DNA of 64,000 bases from an uncultured Prevotella sp. (GTDB taxonomy: Bacteria > Bacteroidota > Bacteroidia > Bacteroidales > Bacteroidaceae). Location of the stretch: the NCBI GenBank assembly GCA_947177775.1, contig CAMWVS010000008.1, positions 1 to 64,000 on the forward strand, given 5' to 3'. The notes beneath the pieces were generated by a model. The model searched no databases. It saw only the letters and a list, made by a program, of their open reading frames with translations, and was not told where the DNA came from. The translations under genes were made by a program, and so were the position numbers. Positions 34,204 to 42,528 of this stretch are shown piece by piece (the first letter of the stretch is position 1; each line of letters opens with the position of its first letter).

Positions 34204-35541
34204 ATGGCAAACAAACTTTGGGAGAAAAATTTTGAGGTGAACGCCGAAATCGAACGTTTCACCGTCGGCCGCGACCGCGAGATGGATCTCTATCTCGCGC
34301 CCTACGACGTGATGGGTTCCATCGCCCACATCACCATGCTGGAAAGCATCGGACTGCTGGAACGGGACGAACTGACACGGCTTGTGGCCGAACTGAAGGA
34401 TATATATAAAATGTGTCTCGACGGACGTTTTGAAATTGAAGACGGTGTGGAAGACGTACATTCCCAGGTGGAACTGATGCTCACCCGCCGGCTGGGCGAC
34501 ATCGGAAAGAAGATTCACAGCGGACGCTCACGCAACGATCAGGTTCTCGTGGACCTCAAACTCTTCATCCGTCATGAGCTGCGTGAAGTGGTCGACGCCG
34601 TCGGCGGGCTGTTCAAGGCCCTGATTGCCAAAAGCGAAGAACACAAGAACGTGCTTATGCCCGGCTACACCCATCTTCAGGTTGCCATGCCAAGTTCATT
34701 CGGACTGTGGTTCGGCGCCCACGCCGAAAGCCTCACCGACGATATGCTTTTCCTCCAGGCCGCATGGCGGATGACCAACCGGAATCCGCTCGGCTCGGCC
34801 GCCGGCTACGGCTCGTCGTTCCCGCTCAACCGTCAGATGACAACCGACCTTCTGGGCTTCGACACGATGGACTATAACGTTGTCTATGCACAGATGGGAC
34901 GCGGCAAGACCGAACGCAACGTGGCCTTCGCTCTGGCCTCGGTGGCTGGCACGCTGGCCAAACTGGCCTATGACGCCTGCATGTTCAACAGCCAGAACTT
35001 CGCCTTTGTACGACTGCCGAAGGAATGTACGACGGGAAGTTCGATCATGCCCCACAAGAAGAACCCCGACGTATTCGAGCTGATACGCGCCAAGAGCAAC
35101 AAACTACAGGCACTTCCGCAGCAGATAGCCATGATAATGAACAATCTTCCTACAGGCTATTTCCGCGACCTACAGATAATCAAAGAAGTGTTCCTCCCAG
35201 CTTTCGCCGAAATGAAAGACTGTCTGGCCATGGCCACATGGATTGTGAGCCGTATCGAGGTCAATGAACATATATTGGACAACGCCATCTACGACCCGAT
35301 GTTCTCCGTTGAGGAAGTCAACCGACTCGCCGCCGAAGGAATGCCGTTCCGCGACGCCTACAAGACGGTGGGACTGGACATCGAGGCCGGACGCTTCAAG
35401 CCCGACCGCAACATCCGCCACACCCACGAGGGCAGCATCGGCTGTCTCTGCAACGACCGCATCACGGCACTGATGGATTCCATCACCGGGGATTTCAACT
35501 TCCCGCAGGTGGACGAGGCAGAAAGGAGACTGCTCTCATGA
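34204..35541 (+). CDS. argH: Argininosuccinate lyase
   Basis: Cleaves argininosuccinate to arginine and fumarate, the last step of arginine synthesis. The 445-residue protein has 'SGRSRNDQV' (about 105-113) and the signature 'GSSIMPHKKNPD' with the flexible catalytic loop. The frame extends 76 codons upstream, but that part lies before the -7 box and lacks homology, so the ATG at 34204 ('MANKLWEKN') was chosen. The next gene starts inside its stop codon (ATGA overlap). Confidence 0.97.
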   Translation: MANKLWEKNFEVNAEIERFTVGRDREMDLYLAPYDVMGSIAHITMLESIGLLERDELTRLVAELKDIYKMCLDGRFEIEDGVEDVHSQVELMLTRRLGDIGKKIHSGRSRNDQVLVDLKLFIRHELREVVDAVGGLFKALIAKSEEHKNVLMPGYTHLQVAMPSSFGLWFGAHAESLTDDMLFLQAAWRMTNRNPLGSAAGYGSSFPLNRQMTTDLLGFDTMDYNVVYAQMGRGKTERNVAFALASVAGTLAKLAYDACMFNSQNFAFVRLPKECTTGSSIMPHKKNPDVFELIRAKSNKLQALPQQIAMIMNNLPTGYFRDLQIIKEVFLPAFAEMKDCLAMATWIVSRIEVNEHILDNAIYDPMFSVEEVNRLAAEGMPFRDAYKTVGLDIEAGRFKPDRNIRHTHEGSIGCLCNDRITALMDSITGDFNFPQVDEAERRLLS

Positions 35542-36107
35542 CGGCGCGATGGACGAAGAACCGGGCCACCGTCGTGTTCCTCGGCATGGCGGCAATCGTA
35601 GCAGGGGCATGCAGCGACGACGCCCAGGACCTGTACAGCACGGAGTATCCCTGCCGCTTCACGTTCAACACCCAGCTCCATCCGACAAGCCTGATAACCC
35701 TCGCTCTGGACAATCCCGGGTCCTACACCCGCATCAATGCCGTACGCGAAGGAAACATGACCAGCCTCTCCGTCAGCAGCAACAACGGACGCGATACGGA
35801 AACGGTCCCTCTGACGACGGTTGAAGAGAACTATCTCGTGGGGAACATGGGCGCCAACAACTCCATCATCGTGGGCTGTTCGACGTTCAACGGACTTAAA
35901 GCCTACGACGGACAGTGCCCCAACTGCCTGAAAGAACGCAGCGGAACGAACTTTCCGCTCGAATGGACGACAAACGGACAGGCCGTGAAATGCGCAACGT
36001 GCGGCCGGACATACGAGCTCAACTACGATGGACGGGCCGACAACGGTCTGCAACTGCTTCAATACAAGGTCGGCCGCAATGCCACCACGCTGTCGGTGTA
36101 TAATTAG
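35538..36107 (+). CDS. Putative lipoprotein with two CxxC pairs
   Basis: A 189-residue protein. An N-terminal hydrophobic segment ends 'IVAGACSDD', a plausible lipobox with Cys25. The C-terminal part holds 'YDGQCPNCLKE' and, 26 residues later, 'KCATCGRTYELN', a zinc-ribbon-like or Rieske-like layout lacking the histidines of a true Rieske site. Overlaps argH by four bases and ends at a strong terminator (36117-36155). I do not recognise a function; the pairing with argH may only be transcriptional. Confidence 0.75.
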   Translation: MTARWTKNRATVVFLGMAAIVAGACSDDAQDLYSTEYPCRFTFNTQLHPTSLITLALDNPGSYTRINAVREGNMTSLSVSSNNGRDTETVPLTTVEENYLVGNMGANNSIIVGCSTFNGLKAYDGQCPNCLKERSGTNFPLEWTTNGQAVKCATCGRTYELNYDGRADNGLQLLQYKVGRNATTLSVYN

Positions 36108-36116
36108 GAGTTTTGG

Positions 36117-36155
36117 ATATGGGAGTTGTCAGCCTGTGACCGACAACTCCCATAT
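36117..36155 (+). terminator. Terminator of the argH operon
   Basis: A perfect 14-bp stem (36117-36130 with 36142-36155) around an 11-base loop, starting 9 bp after the lipoprotein stop codon. Confidence 0.75.
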
Positions 36156-36206
36156 TCAATATTATATCCAATATTCCAATTCCTAATTCACAATTTACCC
36201 AAATTA

Positions 36207-36238
36207 TTTGGCCGTTACGGGAATTTATCCTACCTTTG
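36207..36238 (+). promoter_or_regulatory. Promoter of the tRNA operon
   Basis: TTTG (36207-36210), 20 bp, TACCTTTG (36231-36238), about 17 bp upstream of tRNA-Gly. Confidence 0.85.
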
Positions 36239-36255
36239 CACCCGCACAACGCCAT

Positions 36256-36331
<76 letters not shown>

Positions 36332-36346
36332 CTGAAGCATACGGAT

Positions 36347-36432
36347 GCCGCAATGGTGGAATTGGTAGACACGAGGGACTTAAAATCCCTTGGCCAGTGA
36401 TGGCCGTGCGGGTTCGAGTCCCGCTCGCGGCA
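36347..36432 (+). tRNA. tRNA-Leu (anticodon TAA)
   Basis: An 86-base class II tRNA with a variable arm (TGGCCAGTGATGGCCG) and anticodon loop CTTAAAA. It lies 15 bp after tRNA-Gly. Acceptor pair 6-67 is A-C rather than a Watson-Crick pair. CCA is not encoded. Confidence 0.93.
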
Positions 36433-36445
36433 CACCAGCATCCAC

Positions 36446-36484
36446 AGCCCCGCCACAATGTCAACAGGACATTAAGGCGGGGCT
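36446..36484 (+). terminator. Terminator of the tRNA operon
   Basis: AGCCCCGCC (36446-36454) pairs with GGCGGGGCT (36476-36484), with a second inner stem (AATGTC/GACATT), followed by GTTTTC. Up to the TPR gene promoter at 36689 the remaining gap shows no gene. Confidence 0.85.
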
Positions 36485-36688
36485 ACGTGTTTTCTGTCCT
36501 TTCACCGCAGAAACGGCTTCATTCCAGCGTCGGCGGATATCTTGGGTTTGTCGATATCCTCTAGAGGCAGCGTCTTTGCATTGAAATAAAAACGCCATTA
36601 TGTTTGAACAATCCTTTTATACACGCCGTTAATGATTAATAAAACATAAATTTATCGACGTTTTGTTCGCCTTACAATATTAATACCA

Positions 36689-36696
36689 TAACTTTG
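36689..36696 (+). promoter_or_regulatory. -7 box of the TPR lipoprotein gene
   Basis: TAACTTTG; a TTTG at 36662-36665 is 23 bp upstream, somewhat beyond the preferred spacing. The start codon is about 80 bp downstream. Confidence 0.6.
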
Positions 36697-36776
36697 CAAA
36701 TATTCACAAGCCGACCGGAATACCGCCGGACAAGTCCGGACGGACTCCATAACGTAAAACCTATACAAACAGTTAT

Positions 36777-38456
36777 ATGCAAACAAACAAATTCTTACTG
36801 CTGTCAGCCGCTTCGGCAATCGTGCTGACATCATGTTCATCAAAACTCGGCTCGCTCTCAGCCGACAATTTCAACGTCGTTCCAAACCCGCTCGAAACCG
36901 AGGCCGGCAAAGTGCCCGCCACCATCAACGGTATGTTCCCGGAAAAGTACATGAAGAAAAAGGCCGTTGTAACAGTCACACCGGAACTCCGCTATGCCGG
37001 AGGCAAAGTGGCACGCGGAACAAGCGCTACGTTCCAGGGTGAGAAAGTGGAAGGCAACGATCAGACCATATCATATCTCGTGGGCGGAAACTACACCATG
37101 AAGACAAGCTTCAACTACGTTCCCGAGATGCAGAAGAGCGACATGTATCTCACCTTCGACGCAAAGGTGGGCAAAAAGAGCGTTGATGTGCCTGCCGTGA
37201 AGGTGGCCACTGGAGTCATCGCCACATCCGAACTCTACGGACGCACACTCACCGGAGCACAGGCCTGCATCGCTCCCGATGCTTTCCAGCGCGTGACCGA
37301 GCAGAAACAGGAAGCCAACATAAAGTTCCTCATACAGCAGGCAAATCTGCGCAAGAGCGAACTGCAGAACAATTCCGTTACGGAATTCGTCAACCTGCTC
37401 CAGAAAATCAACGCCGACCGCGAGGGACTCAACCTCAACAACGTGGAAGTTTCAGCATACGCATCGCCTGACGGAGGCGTGAAGCTGAACGACAAGCTGG
37501 CAAACCAGCGTCAGCAGAACTCTGAGAAGTATGTGGAGCAGCAGCTCAAGAAGGCAAAGATAGAGACCAACGTAGACGCCAAATACACCGCTCAGGACTG
37601 GGAAGGCTTCCAGGAACTCGTTGCCGCTTCAAACATTCAGGACAAAGATGTCATTCTCCGCGTCCTCTCCATGTATAAGGACCCCGAGGAGCGCGAGCAG
37701 CAGATTAAGAACATGAGCGCCGGATTCAAGGAGCTGGCCGACGGCATCCTGCCGCAGCTGCGCCGTGCGCGCCTGACCATCAACTACGAGGTTATAGGCC
37801 GCGACGACGAGCAGATTGAGGCACAGCTCGCTTCTGACGCAAAACAGCTCAGCGTGGAAGAAATGCTCTATGCCGCAACGCTGACCGACAACGCCGCCGA
37901 GCAGGAGGCACGCTACAAGAAGACAACAGAGATATACCCCAACGACTGCCGCGCATACAACAACATCGCCGCCATGGAATATGCAAAGGGCAACTATGCA
38001 GAGGCCAAGAAGTACGCTCAGCGCGCTGCCGCCATCAACCCGAAGAGCGGCGAGGCTAACGCCAACCTCGGTCTTCTCGCCCTCCAGGCAGGCGACACCA
38101 ATACTGCTGAGACCTACATAGCAAAGGCTTCCGAAGCCAACGGACTGGCAGAGATACAGGGCAACCTCTATCTGGCACAGGGCAAGTATGCTCAGGCTGA
38201 GCAGGCTTTCGGCAAGACCAACTCCAACAGCGCCGCTCTCGCACAGATCATCAACAAGAACTATTCTGCCGCCGCAAACACTCTGAACAACGTCAAGAAC
38301 GCTGACGCCATGACAGAATATCTCAAGGCCGTGCTCAACGCACGTCAGGGCAACAGCGGTGCCGCCCAGACAGCACTGCGCAATGCCATCAGCAAAGATC
38401 CGTCGCTGGCCGCATACGCAGCAAACGACCTCGAGCTGGCAAAGATAAACAAGTAA
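36777..38456 (+). CDS. TPR-repeat lipoprotein with an OmpA-like segment
   Basis: A 559-residue lipoprotein: 'LSAASAIVLTSCSS' gives the lipobox and Cys20. A beta-rich middle (about 40-165) is followed by 'VEVSAYASPDGGVKLNDKLANQRQQN' near 222-247, which resembles the peptidoglycan-binding part of OmpA, then TPR units from about 350 to the end ('AYNNIAAMEYAKGNYAEAKKYAQRAAAINPKSGEANANLG'-type helices, spanning 390-440). It is therefore an envelope scaffold protein. It is followed 17 bp later by a thioredoxin-fold lipoprotein. Specific function unknown. Confidence 0.85.
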   Translation: MQTNKFLLLSAASAIVLTSCSSKLGSLSADNFNVVPNPLETEAGKVPATINGMFPEKYMKKKAVVTVTPELRYAGGKVARGTSATFQGEKVEGNDQTISYLVGGNYTMKTSFNYVPEMQKSDMYLTFDAKVGKKSVDVPAVKVATGVIATSELYGRTLTGAQACIAPDAFQRVTEQKQEANIKFLIQQANLRKSELQNNSVTEFVNLLQKINADREGLNLNNVEVSAYASPDGGVKLNDKLANQRQQNSEKYVEQQLKKAKIETNVDAKYTAQDWEGFQELVAASNIQDKDVILRVLSMYKDPEEREQQIKNMSAGFKELADGILPQLRRARLTINYEVIGRDDEQIEAQLASDAKQLSVEEMLYAATLTDNAAEQEARYKKTTEIYPNDCRAYNNIAAMEYAKGNYAEAKKYAQRAAAINPKSGEANANLGLLALQAGDTNTAETYIAKASEANGLAEIQGNLYLAQGKYAQAEQAFGKTNSNSAALAQIINKNYSAAANTLNNVKNADAMTEYLKAVLNARQGNSGAAQTALRNAISKDPSLAAYAANDLELAKINK

Positions 38457-38472
38457 AAACGAAAACATCAAA

Positions 38473-39540
38473 ATGAAGGACAAGCTCCGTCATTCAATCA
38501 ATCAAAAGCACCCATCGCCCCTCTTCGCAGGGGTGATGGGGCTTATCATTTTGGCTCTATCCGCCGCCACGATGATGTTATCGTCGTGCGGAGGGAAAAG
38601 CGGCCACTTCCGGATTGAAGGCCGGTTCCGCAACTTCAATCAGGGAGAATTCTACATCTACAGCCCGTACGGAGGCAAAGCCGGCACCGACACCATCAAA
38701 GTGGCGGACGGACGGTTCGCCTACGAGGTGGCACTGGAGGAACCGACCACGTTTGTAATCATCTTCCCCAACTTTTCCGAACAGGCCGTCTTCGCCCAAC
38801 CGGGAGCCACAGCCAAAATTACCGGTGACGCATCCCACCTGAAAGAAATGGAAATCAAGGGCACGAAAGCCAACAAACTGATGACCGAATTCCGCATGAA
38901 CGCCAACAAAATGGCGCCTCCGGAAATACGCGAAGCCGTTGTCTCGTTTGTACGCGAACATCCCGACTCGCCCGTATCCCTGTATATCGTGAACCGCTAT
39001 CTCGTGATGTCACAGTCTCCTGACTATGCAAAAGCCTACGAACTGCTGGACCTCATGGGCACGAAGAATCCTCAAGACGTGCAGATAAAGAGAATGAAGA
39101 CACAACTTTCAGGACTTCGCGCAGCTGCCGTTGGAGCCCAACTGCCTGATTTCAAAGCCACCGACACGGATGGACGGAACGTGAGCAGGACGCAACTCAG
39201 CGGAAAAGTCAACATCATCAGCGCATGGGCGACGTGGAGCTATGAAAGCCAGACCATGCAACGACGTCTGAGAGTGATGAAGAAGAAATATGGTGACGAC
39301 CTCTCCATAGTGAGCATCTGCCTCGACGGACGCAAAAGCGATTGCACGGAGCGCACACGACGCGACTCCATCGACTGGCCGAACGTATGTGACGGAACCA
39401 TGTGGGCGACTCCCCTACTCTCCACCTTAGGTCTCGCCACAGTTCCGGGAAATATCGTCGCCGACAAGAAAGGGCGCGTCGTAGCCCGCAATCTGGACAG
39501 TCAGCAGATGGAGGAAAAGATAAAGGACATGCTGAAATGA
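38473..39540 (+). CDS. DUF4369/thioredoxin-fold lipoprotein without redox cysteines
   Basis: A 355-residue lipoprotein ('MMLSSCGGK' lipobox) with an N-terminal DUF4369 domain ('RIEGRFRNFNQGEFYIYSP', about 47-65) and a C-terminal AhpC/TlpA-like thioredoxin fold (about 220-355). Where TlpA-type proteins have WCxxC the sequence is 'WATWSYESQ', so both redox cysteines are missing and disulfide chemistry is excluded. DUF4369-TlpA proteins are common in Bacteroidota envelopes. It lies 17 bp after the TPR lipoprotein gene, so the two are likely partners. Confidence 0.85.
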   Translation: MKDKLRHSINQKHPSPLFAGVMGLIILALSAATMMLSSCGGKSGHFRIEGRFRNFNQGEFYIYSPYGGKAGTDTIKVADGRFAYEVALEEPTTFVIIFPNFSEQAVFAQPGATAKITGDASHLKEMEIKGTKANKLMTEFRMNANKMAPPEIREAVVSFVREHPDSPVSLYIVNRYLVMSQSPDYAKAYELLDLMGTKNPQDVQIKRMKTQLSGLRAAAVGAQLPDFKATDTDGRNVSRTQLSGKVNIISAWATWSYESQTMQRRLRVMKKKYGDDLSIVSICLDGRKSDCTERTRRDSIDWPNVCDGTMWATPLLSTLGLATVPGNIVADKKGRVVARNLDSQQMEEKIKDMLK

Positions 39541-39686
39541 CATTGGCTGTCCTTTTTTTTCCATCTCTCCGGTTATCTCCCAATCCACTTCCATCACTTC
39601 CATATCCCTCCCGTCAACTCCCGTCATCACCCTTTATCTTCACCTTAAATATATAATATACTAACCACCCCAAAACATCGTCAACC
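39541..39686. repeat. Pyrimidine-rich TCCCATC-type low-complexity tract
   Basis: The gap before comM (about 39560-39645) is a pyrimidine-rich run with repeated CACTTCCAT/CTCCCGTCA words, similar in style to the CTCCCATAA tract at 55455-55547. No promoter stands out. Confidence 0.45.
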
Positions 39687-41234
39687 ATGCTTGTAAAGAC
39701 ATTCAGTGCAGCCGTGACAGGACTTGAAGCCACCGTCGTCACAGTGGAAGTGAGCATATCCCGTGGCGTACAGTTCCATCTGACGGGACTTGCCGACACA
39801 GCCGTGCGCGAAAGCCGCGACCGCATTGTGGCGGCAATGCAGAACAACGGATATAAATTCCCACTGGCCGACATCACCGTCAACATGGCTCCGGCCGACA
39901 TCCGGAAGGAAGGAAGCGGCTACGACCTGCCCTTAGCCGTGGCCATACTGGCTGCCGACAGCAAGATCGAAAGCGGCATGCTGGGCGACTACATAATGAT
40001 TGGCGAACTCGGACTGGACGGCCGTCTGCTTCCCGTCCGCGGCGCGCTGCCAATAGCCATCAAGGCACGGGCGGAACATTTCAAGGGGCTCATCGTCCCG
40101 CGGCAGAACATCCGCGAGGCTGCCGTAGTCAACAATATTAGCGTCTACGGCATGGACAGCCTCGCCGACGTCATCCGTTTCTTCAACGGAGACACTTCAT
40201 TCCAGCCGACAGTAATCGACACACGACGCGAATTCTACGAACAGCAGACCCGTTTCGACTTCGATTTCGCCGACGTCCGGGGGCAGGAGAGCGTCAAACG
40301 GGCGCTCGAAGTGGCGGCGGCAGGCGGCCACAATCTCATAATGATAGGCCCGCCGGGCAGCGGCAAATCGATGATGGCAAAGCGTCTGCCTTCCATTCTG
40401 CCGCCGTTGTCGCTCGCCGAGAGCCTGGAGACGACCCAGATACACAGCGTCGCGGGCAAGCTGAGCCGCGACACTTCCCTGATCACACAGCGTCCGTTCC
40501 GTTCGCCCCACCACACCATATCGCAGGTGGCGCTCACCGGAGGCGGCCTCAATCCGCAGCCGGGCGAGATTTCGCTCGCCCACAACGGCGTATTGTTTGC
40601 CGACGAGCTGCCGGAGTTCAGCCGTAGCGTCCTCGAAGTGATGCGCCAGCCGCTGGAGGACCGAAAGATAACCATCGCCCGGGCAAAATACACCATCGAA
40701 TATCCCTGCTCGTTCATGTTCGTCGCCTCGATGAACCCATGTCCCTGCGGCTACTACGGCGACCCGACCCACCGCTGCGTCTGCACTCCCGGTCAGATAC
40801 AGCGGTACATGAACAAGATCAGCGGACCCATGCTCGACCGCATAGACATACAGGTTGAAATCACACCCGTGCCGTTCAACGAGATTTCCAAGGCCGCCCC
40901 GGGCGAGCCGAGCGAGGCGATCCGCAGCCGCGTCATTGCCGCGCGCCACCGTCAGGAGGAGCGCTTCAAGGACTTCAGGGGTGTCCACTGCAACGCCCAG
41001 ATGACCGAGCGGATGATCCACCGCTACGCCGAGCCAGACGCCGATGGCATCACCCTCCTGCGCACGGCCATGGAACGGCTCTCCCTTTCGGCCCGCGCCT
41101 ACAACCGCATCCTGAAAGTGGCACGCACGATAGCCGACATCGAGGGCACGGAAAACGTCCTCTCCCACCATCTCGCCGAGGCCATCGGCTACCGCAACCT
41201 CGACCGCGGGGACTGGGCGGAAAGGGCACTTTAG
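39687..41234 (+). CDS. comM: YifB/ComM-family AAA+ ATPase
   Basis: A 515-residue Mg-chelatase-like ATPase. The N-terminal ChlI/Lon-like domain (about 20-140) is followed by a AAA+ module with Walker A 'GPPGSGKSMMAK' near 221 and 'LFADELPEF' as Walker B region, and a C-terminal Mg-chelatase domain. ComM is a branch-migration helicase that helps integrate incoming DNA in natural transformation. Its last 15 codons (from 41178) are an exact copy of DNA also found at 42256-42299, the apparent former end of the gene. It now ends 'WAERAL'; the stranded copy ends 'WAERGV'. Confidence 0.95.
   Translation: MLVKTFSAAVTGLEATVVTVEVSISRGVQFHLTGLADTAVRESRDRIVAAMQNNGYKFPLADITVNMAPADIRKEGSGYDLPLAVAILAADSKIESGMLGDYIMIGELGLDGRLLPVRGALPIAIKARAEHFKGLIVPRQNIREAAVVNNISVYGMDSLADVIRFFNGDTSFQPTVIDTRREFYEQQTRFDFDFADVRGQESVKRALEVAAAGGHNLIMIGPPGSGKSMMAKRLPSILPPLSLAESLETTQIHSVAGKLSRDTSLITQRPFRSPHHTISQVALTGGGLNPQPGEISLAHNGVLFADELPEFSRSVLEVMRQPLEDRKITIARAKYTIEYPCSFMFVASMNPCPCGYYGDPTHRCVCTPGQIQRYMNKISGPMLDRIDIQVEITPVPFNEISKAAPGEPSEAIRSRVIAARHRQEERFKDFRGVHCNAQMTERMIHRYAEPDADGITLLRTAMERLSLSARAYNRILKVARTIADIEGTENVLSHHLAEAIGYRNLDRGDWAERAL
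41178..41221 (+). repeat. 44-bp direct repeat, left copy (end of comM)
   Basis: Identical to 42256-42299. It encodes the last residues of ComM ('EAIGYRNLDRGDWAE'). The two copies flank the DUF3791-DUF3990 pair and are 1078 bp apart. Confidence 0.95.
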
Positions 41235-41276
41235 AGACAAAAGGACTGACATGAACAGAATAATATATAAAGAGGT

Positions 41277-41741
41277 ATGGTGAATAAAACAAAAGAAACT
41301 GTCAATGAAGACAAAATAGAAAGGTCCATCGTTCCTATAAAAGCGGCCGATCTTATTGAATATATAGCCCAGAGAAAAGGTATGTCGGTAATGAATGCGA
41401 TGTGCCGGTTCTACGATAGCGAGCTTTCAGCCAAACTCTATGACAACAATGCCAAGTGGTGGTATCTCGACAACGAGACTCTCTACAAGCTGATGGAGCA
41501 GGAGCGACGCCTGCGGGACGGAGATATGGATTCAAAAGAATTGCAGTTCGTCGTGTTTTGCGTAGAGTCGTATGCGCGCAGGAACAACCTTTCCGGTTTG
41601 CAGGCATATTCACTGTTCAAAGCGAAGAACCTCATTTCGTTTCTGAAAAACAACTTTGAAGTGCTCCATACGCAGGGAGAGGATTATATAATGGACGAGA
41701 TAAGACTTTATCTCAAAAGAAGAAACAAGACTTTAGCCTAA
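41277..41741 (+). CDS. DUF3791-containing putative antitoxin
   Basis: A 154-residue soluble protein. The C-terminal half matches DUF3791: 'LQFVVFCVESYARRNNLSG' (about 83-101) and 'NFEVLHTQGEDYIMDEI' (about 127-143). The N-terminal half ('AADLIEYIAQRKGMSVMNAMCRFYDS' with 'WWYLDNETLYKLMEQE') looks like the second small domain that usually accompanies DUF3791 genes, here fused. It precedes DUF3990 by 18 bp, the order seen for these families. A good AAAGAGG ribosome site lies just before the ATG. Antitoxin role is inferred from the neighbour. Confidence 0.8.
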   Translation: MVNKTKETVNEDKIERSIVPIKAADLIEYIAQRKGMSVMNAMCRFYDSELSAKLYDNNAKWWYLDNETLYKLMEQERRLRDGDMDSKELQFVVFCVESYARRNNLSGLQAYSLFKAKNLISFLKNNFEVLHTQGEDYIMDEIRLYLKRRNKTLA

Positions 41742-41759
41742 GAAAAAGAGGAATAGCAC

Positions 41760-42257
41760 ATGAGACTTTATCACGGTTCCACAATGGCTGTACGCACACC
41801 CAACATAACACGTGGACGAGGCAATACAGACTTCGGAAAAGGTTTCTATACCACAACCAACTATGAACAGGCTGCCCGCTGGGCACGCATCAAGCGAGAC
41901 CGTCAGGAATCGGACAAAACTGTAGTGACAGTCTATGAATTTGACGAGACACTGCTGAACTCCCCCGACTTCAACGTCATGCACTATCATGGTGCCACAA
42001 AGAACTGGCTGGACTTCGTCGTCAACAACCGTCGCAACTCCGTTCCTCAATCATACGACATCGTCATGGGGCCAGTGGCCAACGATAGTCTTTACGCCAC
42101 CATCACCATGTACGAGAAAGGCAATCTCTCGGCTGAGGCCGCCATCATCCAGCTGCACACCCACGTGCTCTTCGACCAGCTTTCATTTCATTCAAAGGAG
42201 GCGGTGAAAACGCTGAAATTCGTAGAAGTCATGGATGCGTCAGAAACGGAAGACTGA
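41760..42257 (+). CDS. DUF3990 putative ADP-ribosyltransferase toxin
   Basis: A 165-residue protein of DUF3990. The start 'LYHGST' (His5) and 'DFGKGFYTT' (Tyr30) are the first two elements of the H-Y-[EDQ] ADP-ribosyltransferase active site, and 'YDIVMGPVANDSLYATITMY' (about 98-117) is the conserved C-terminal part. The family is grouped with ADP-ribosyltransferases by fold. With the adjacent DUF3791 gene it looks like a toxin-antitoxin or defence pair. Its stop codon overlaps the start of the right-hand 44-bp repeat, so the module ends exactly where comM DNA resumes. Confidence 0.8.
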   Translation: MRLYHGSTMAVRTPNITRGRGNTDFGKGFYTTTNYEQAARWARIKRDRQESDKTVVTVYEFDETLLNSPDFNVMHYHGATKNWLDFVVNNRRNSVPQSYDIVMGPVANDSLYATITMYEKGNLSAEAAIIQLHTHVLFDQLSFHSKEAVKTLKFVEVMDASETED

Positions 42258-42311
42258 GGCCATCGGCTACCGCAACCTCGACCGCGGGGACTGGGCGGAG
42301 CGCGGCGTATG
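42256..42311 (+). pseudogene. Stranded former 3' end of comM (contains right copy of the 44-bp repeat)
   Basis: Positions 42256-42299 repeat the end of comM exactly. Reading on in the comM frame gives 'EAIGYRNLDRGDWAERGV' and a stop at 42309-42311, a sensible ComM C-terminus. The fragment has no start and is the remnant left when the DUF3791-DUF3990 module entered with its own comM end. Confidence 0.85.
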
Positions 42312-42400
42312 ACCTTCGGGCGTAGCGGAGACATATCAGAAATATTGTCATTCTTTGGTATTTATTAACCTGACAGACAGCCTTATTTGTCCGATAAAAA

Positions 42401-42432
42401 TTTGATTATATACCAAATAATGAGTAATTTTG
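42401..42432 (+). promoter_or_regulatory. Promoter of the sensor kinase gene
   Basis: TTTG (42401-42404), 20 bp, TAATTTTG (42425-42432), about 95 bp before the ATG. An inverted pair TTTGGTAT/ATACCAAA lies around the -33 region and could be an operator. Confidence 0.8.
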
Positions 42433-42528
42433 CAGCCATAGAAATCTTGACACACGGCAGCGGGCGGACCGTCCGCGGACTGCAGTGCCGGAATCTGATA
42501 AGAAATAAAAAACACCACAGGGTAAAGC

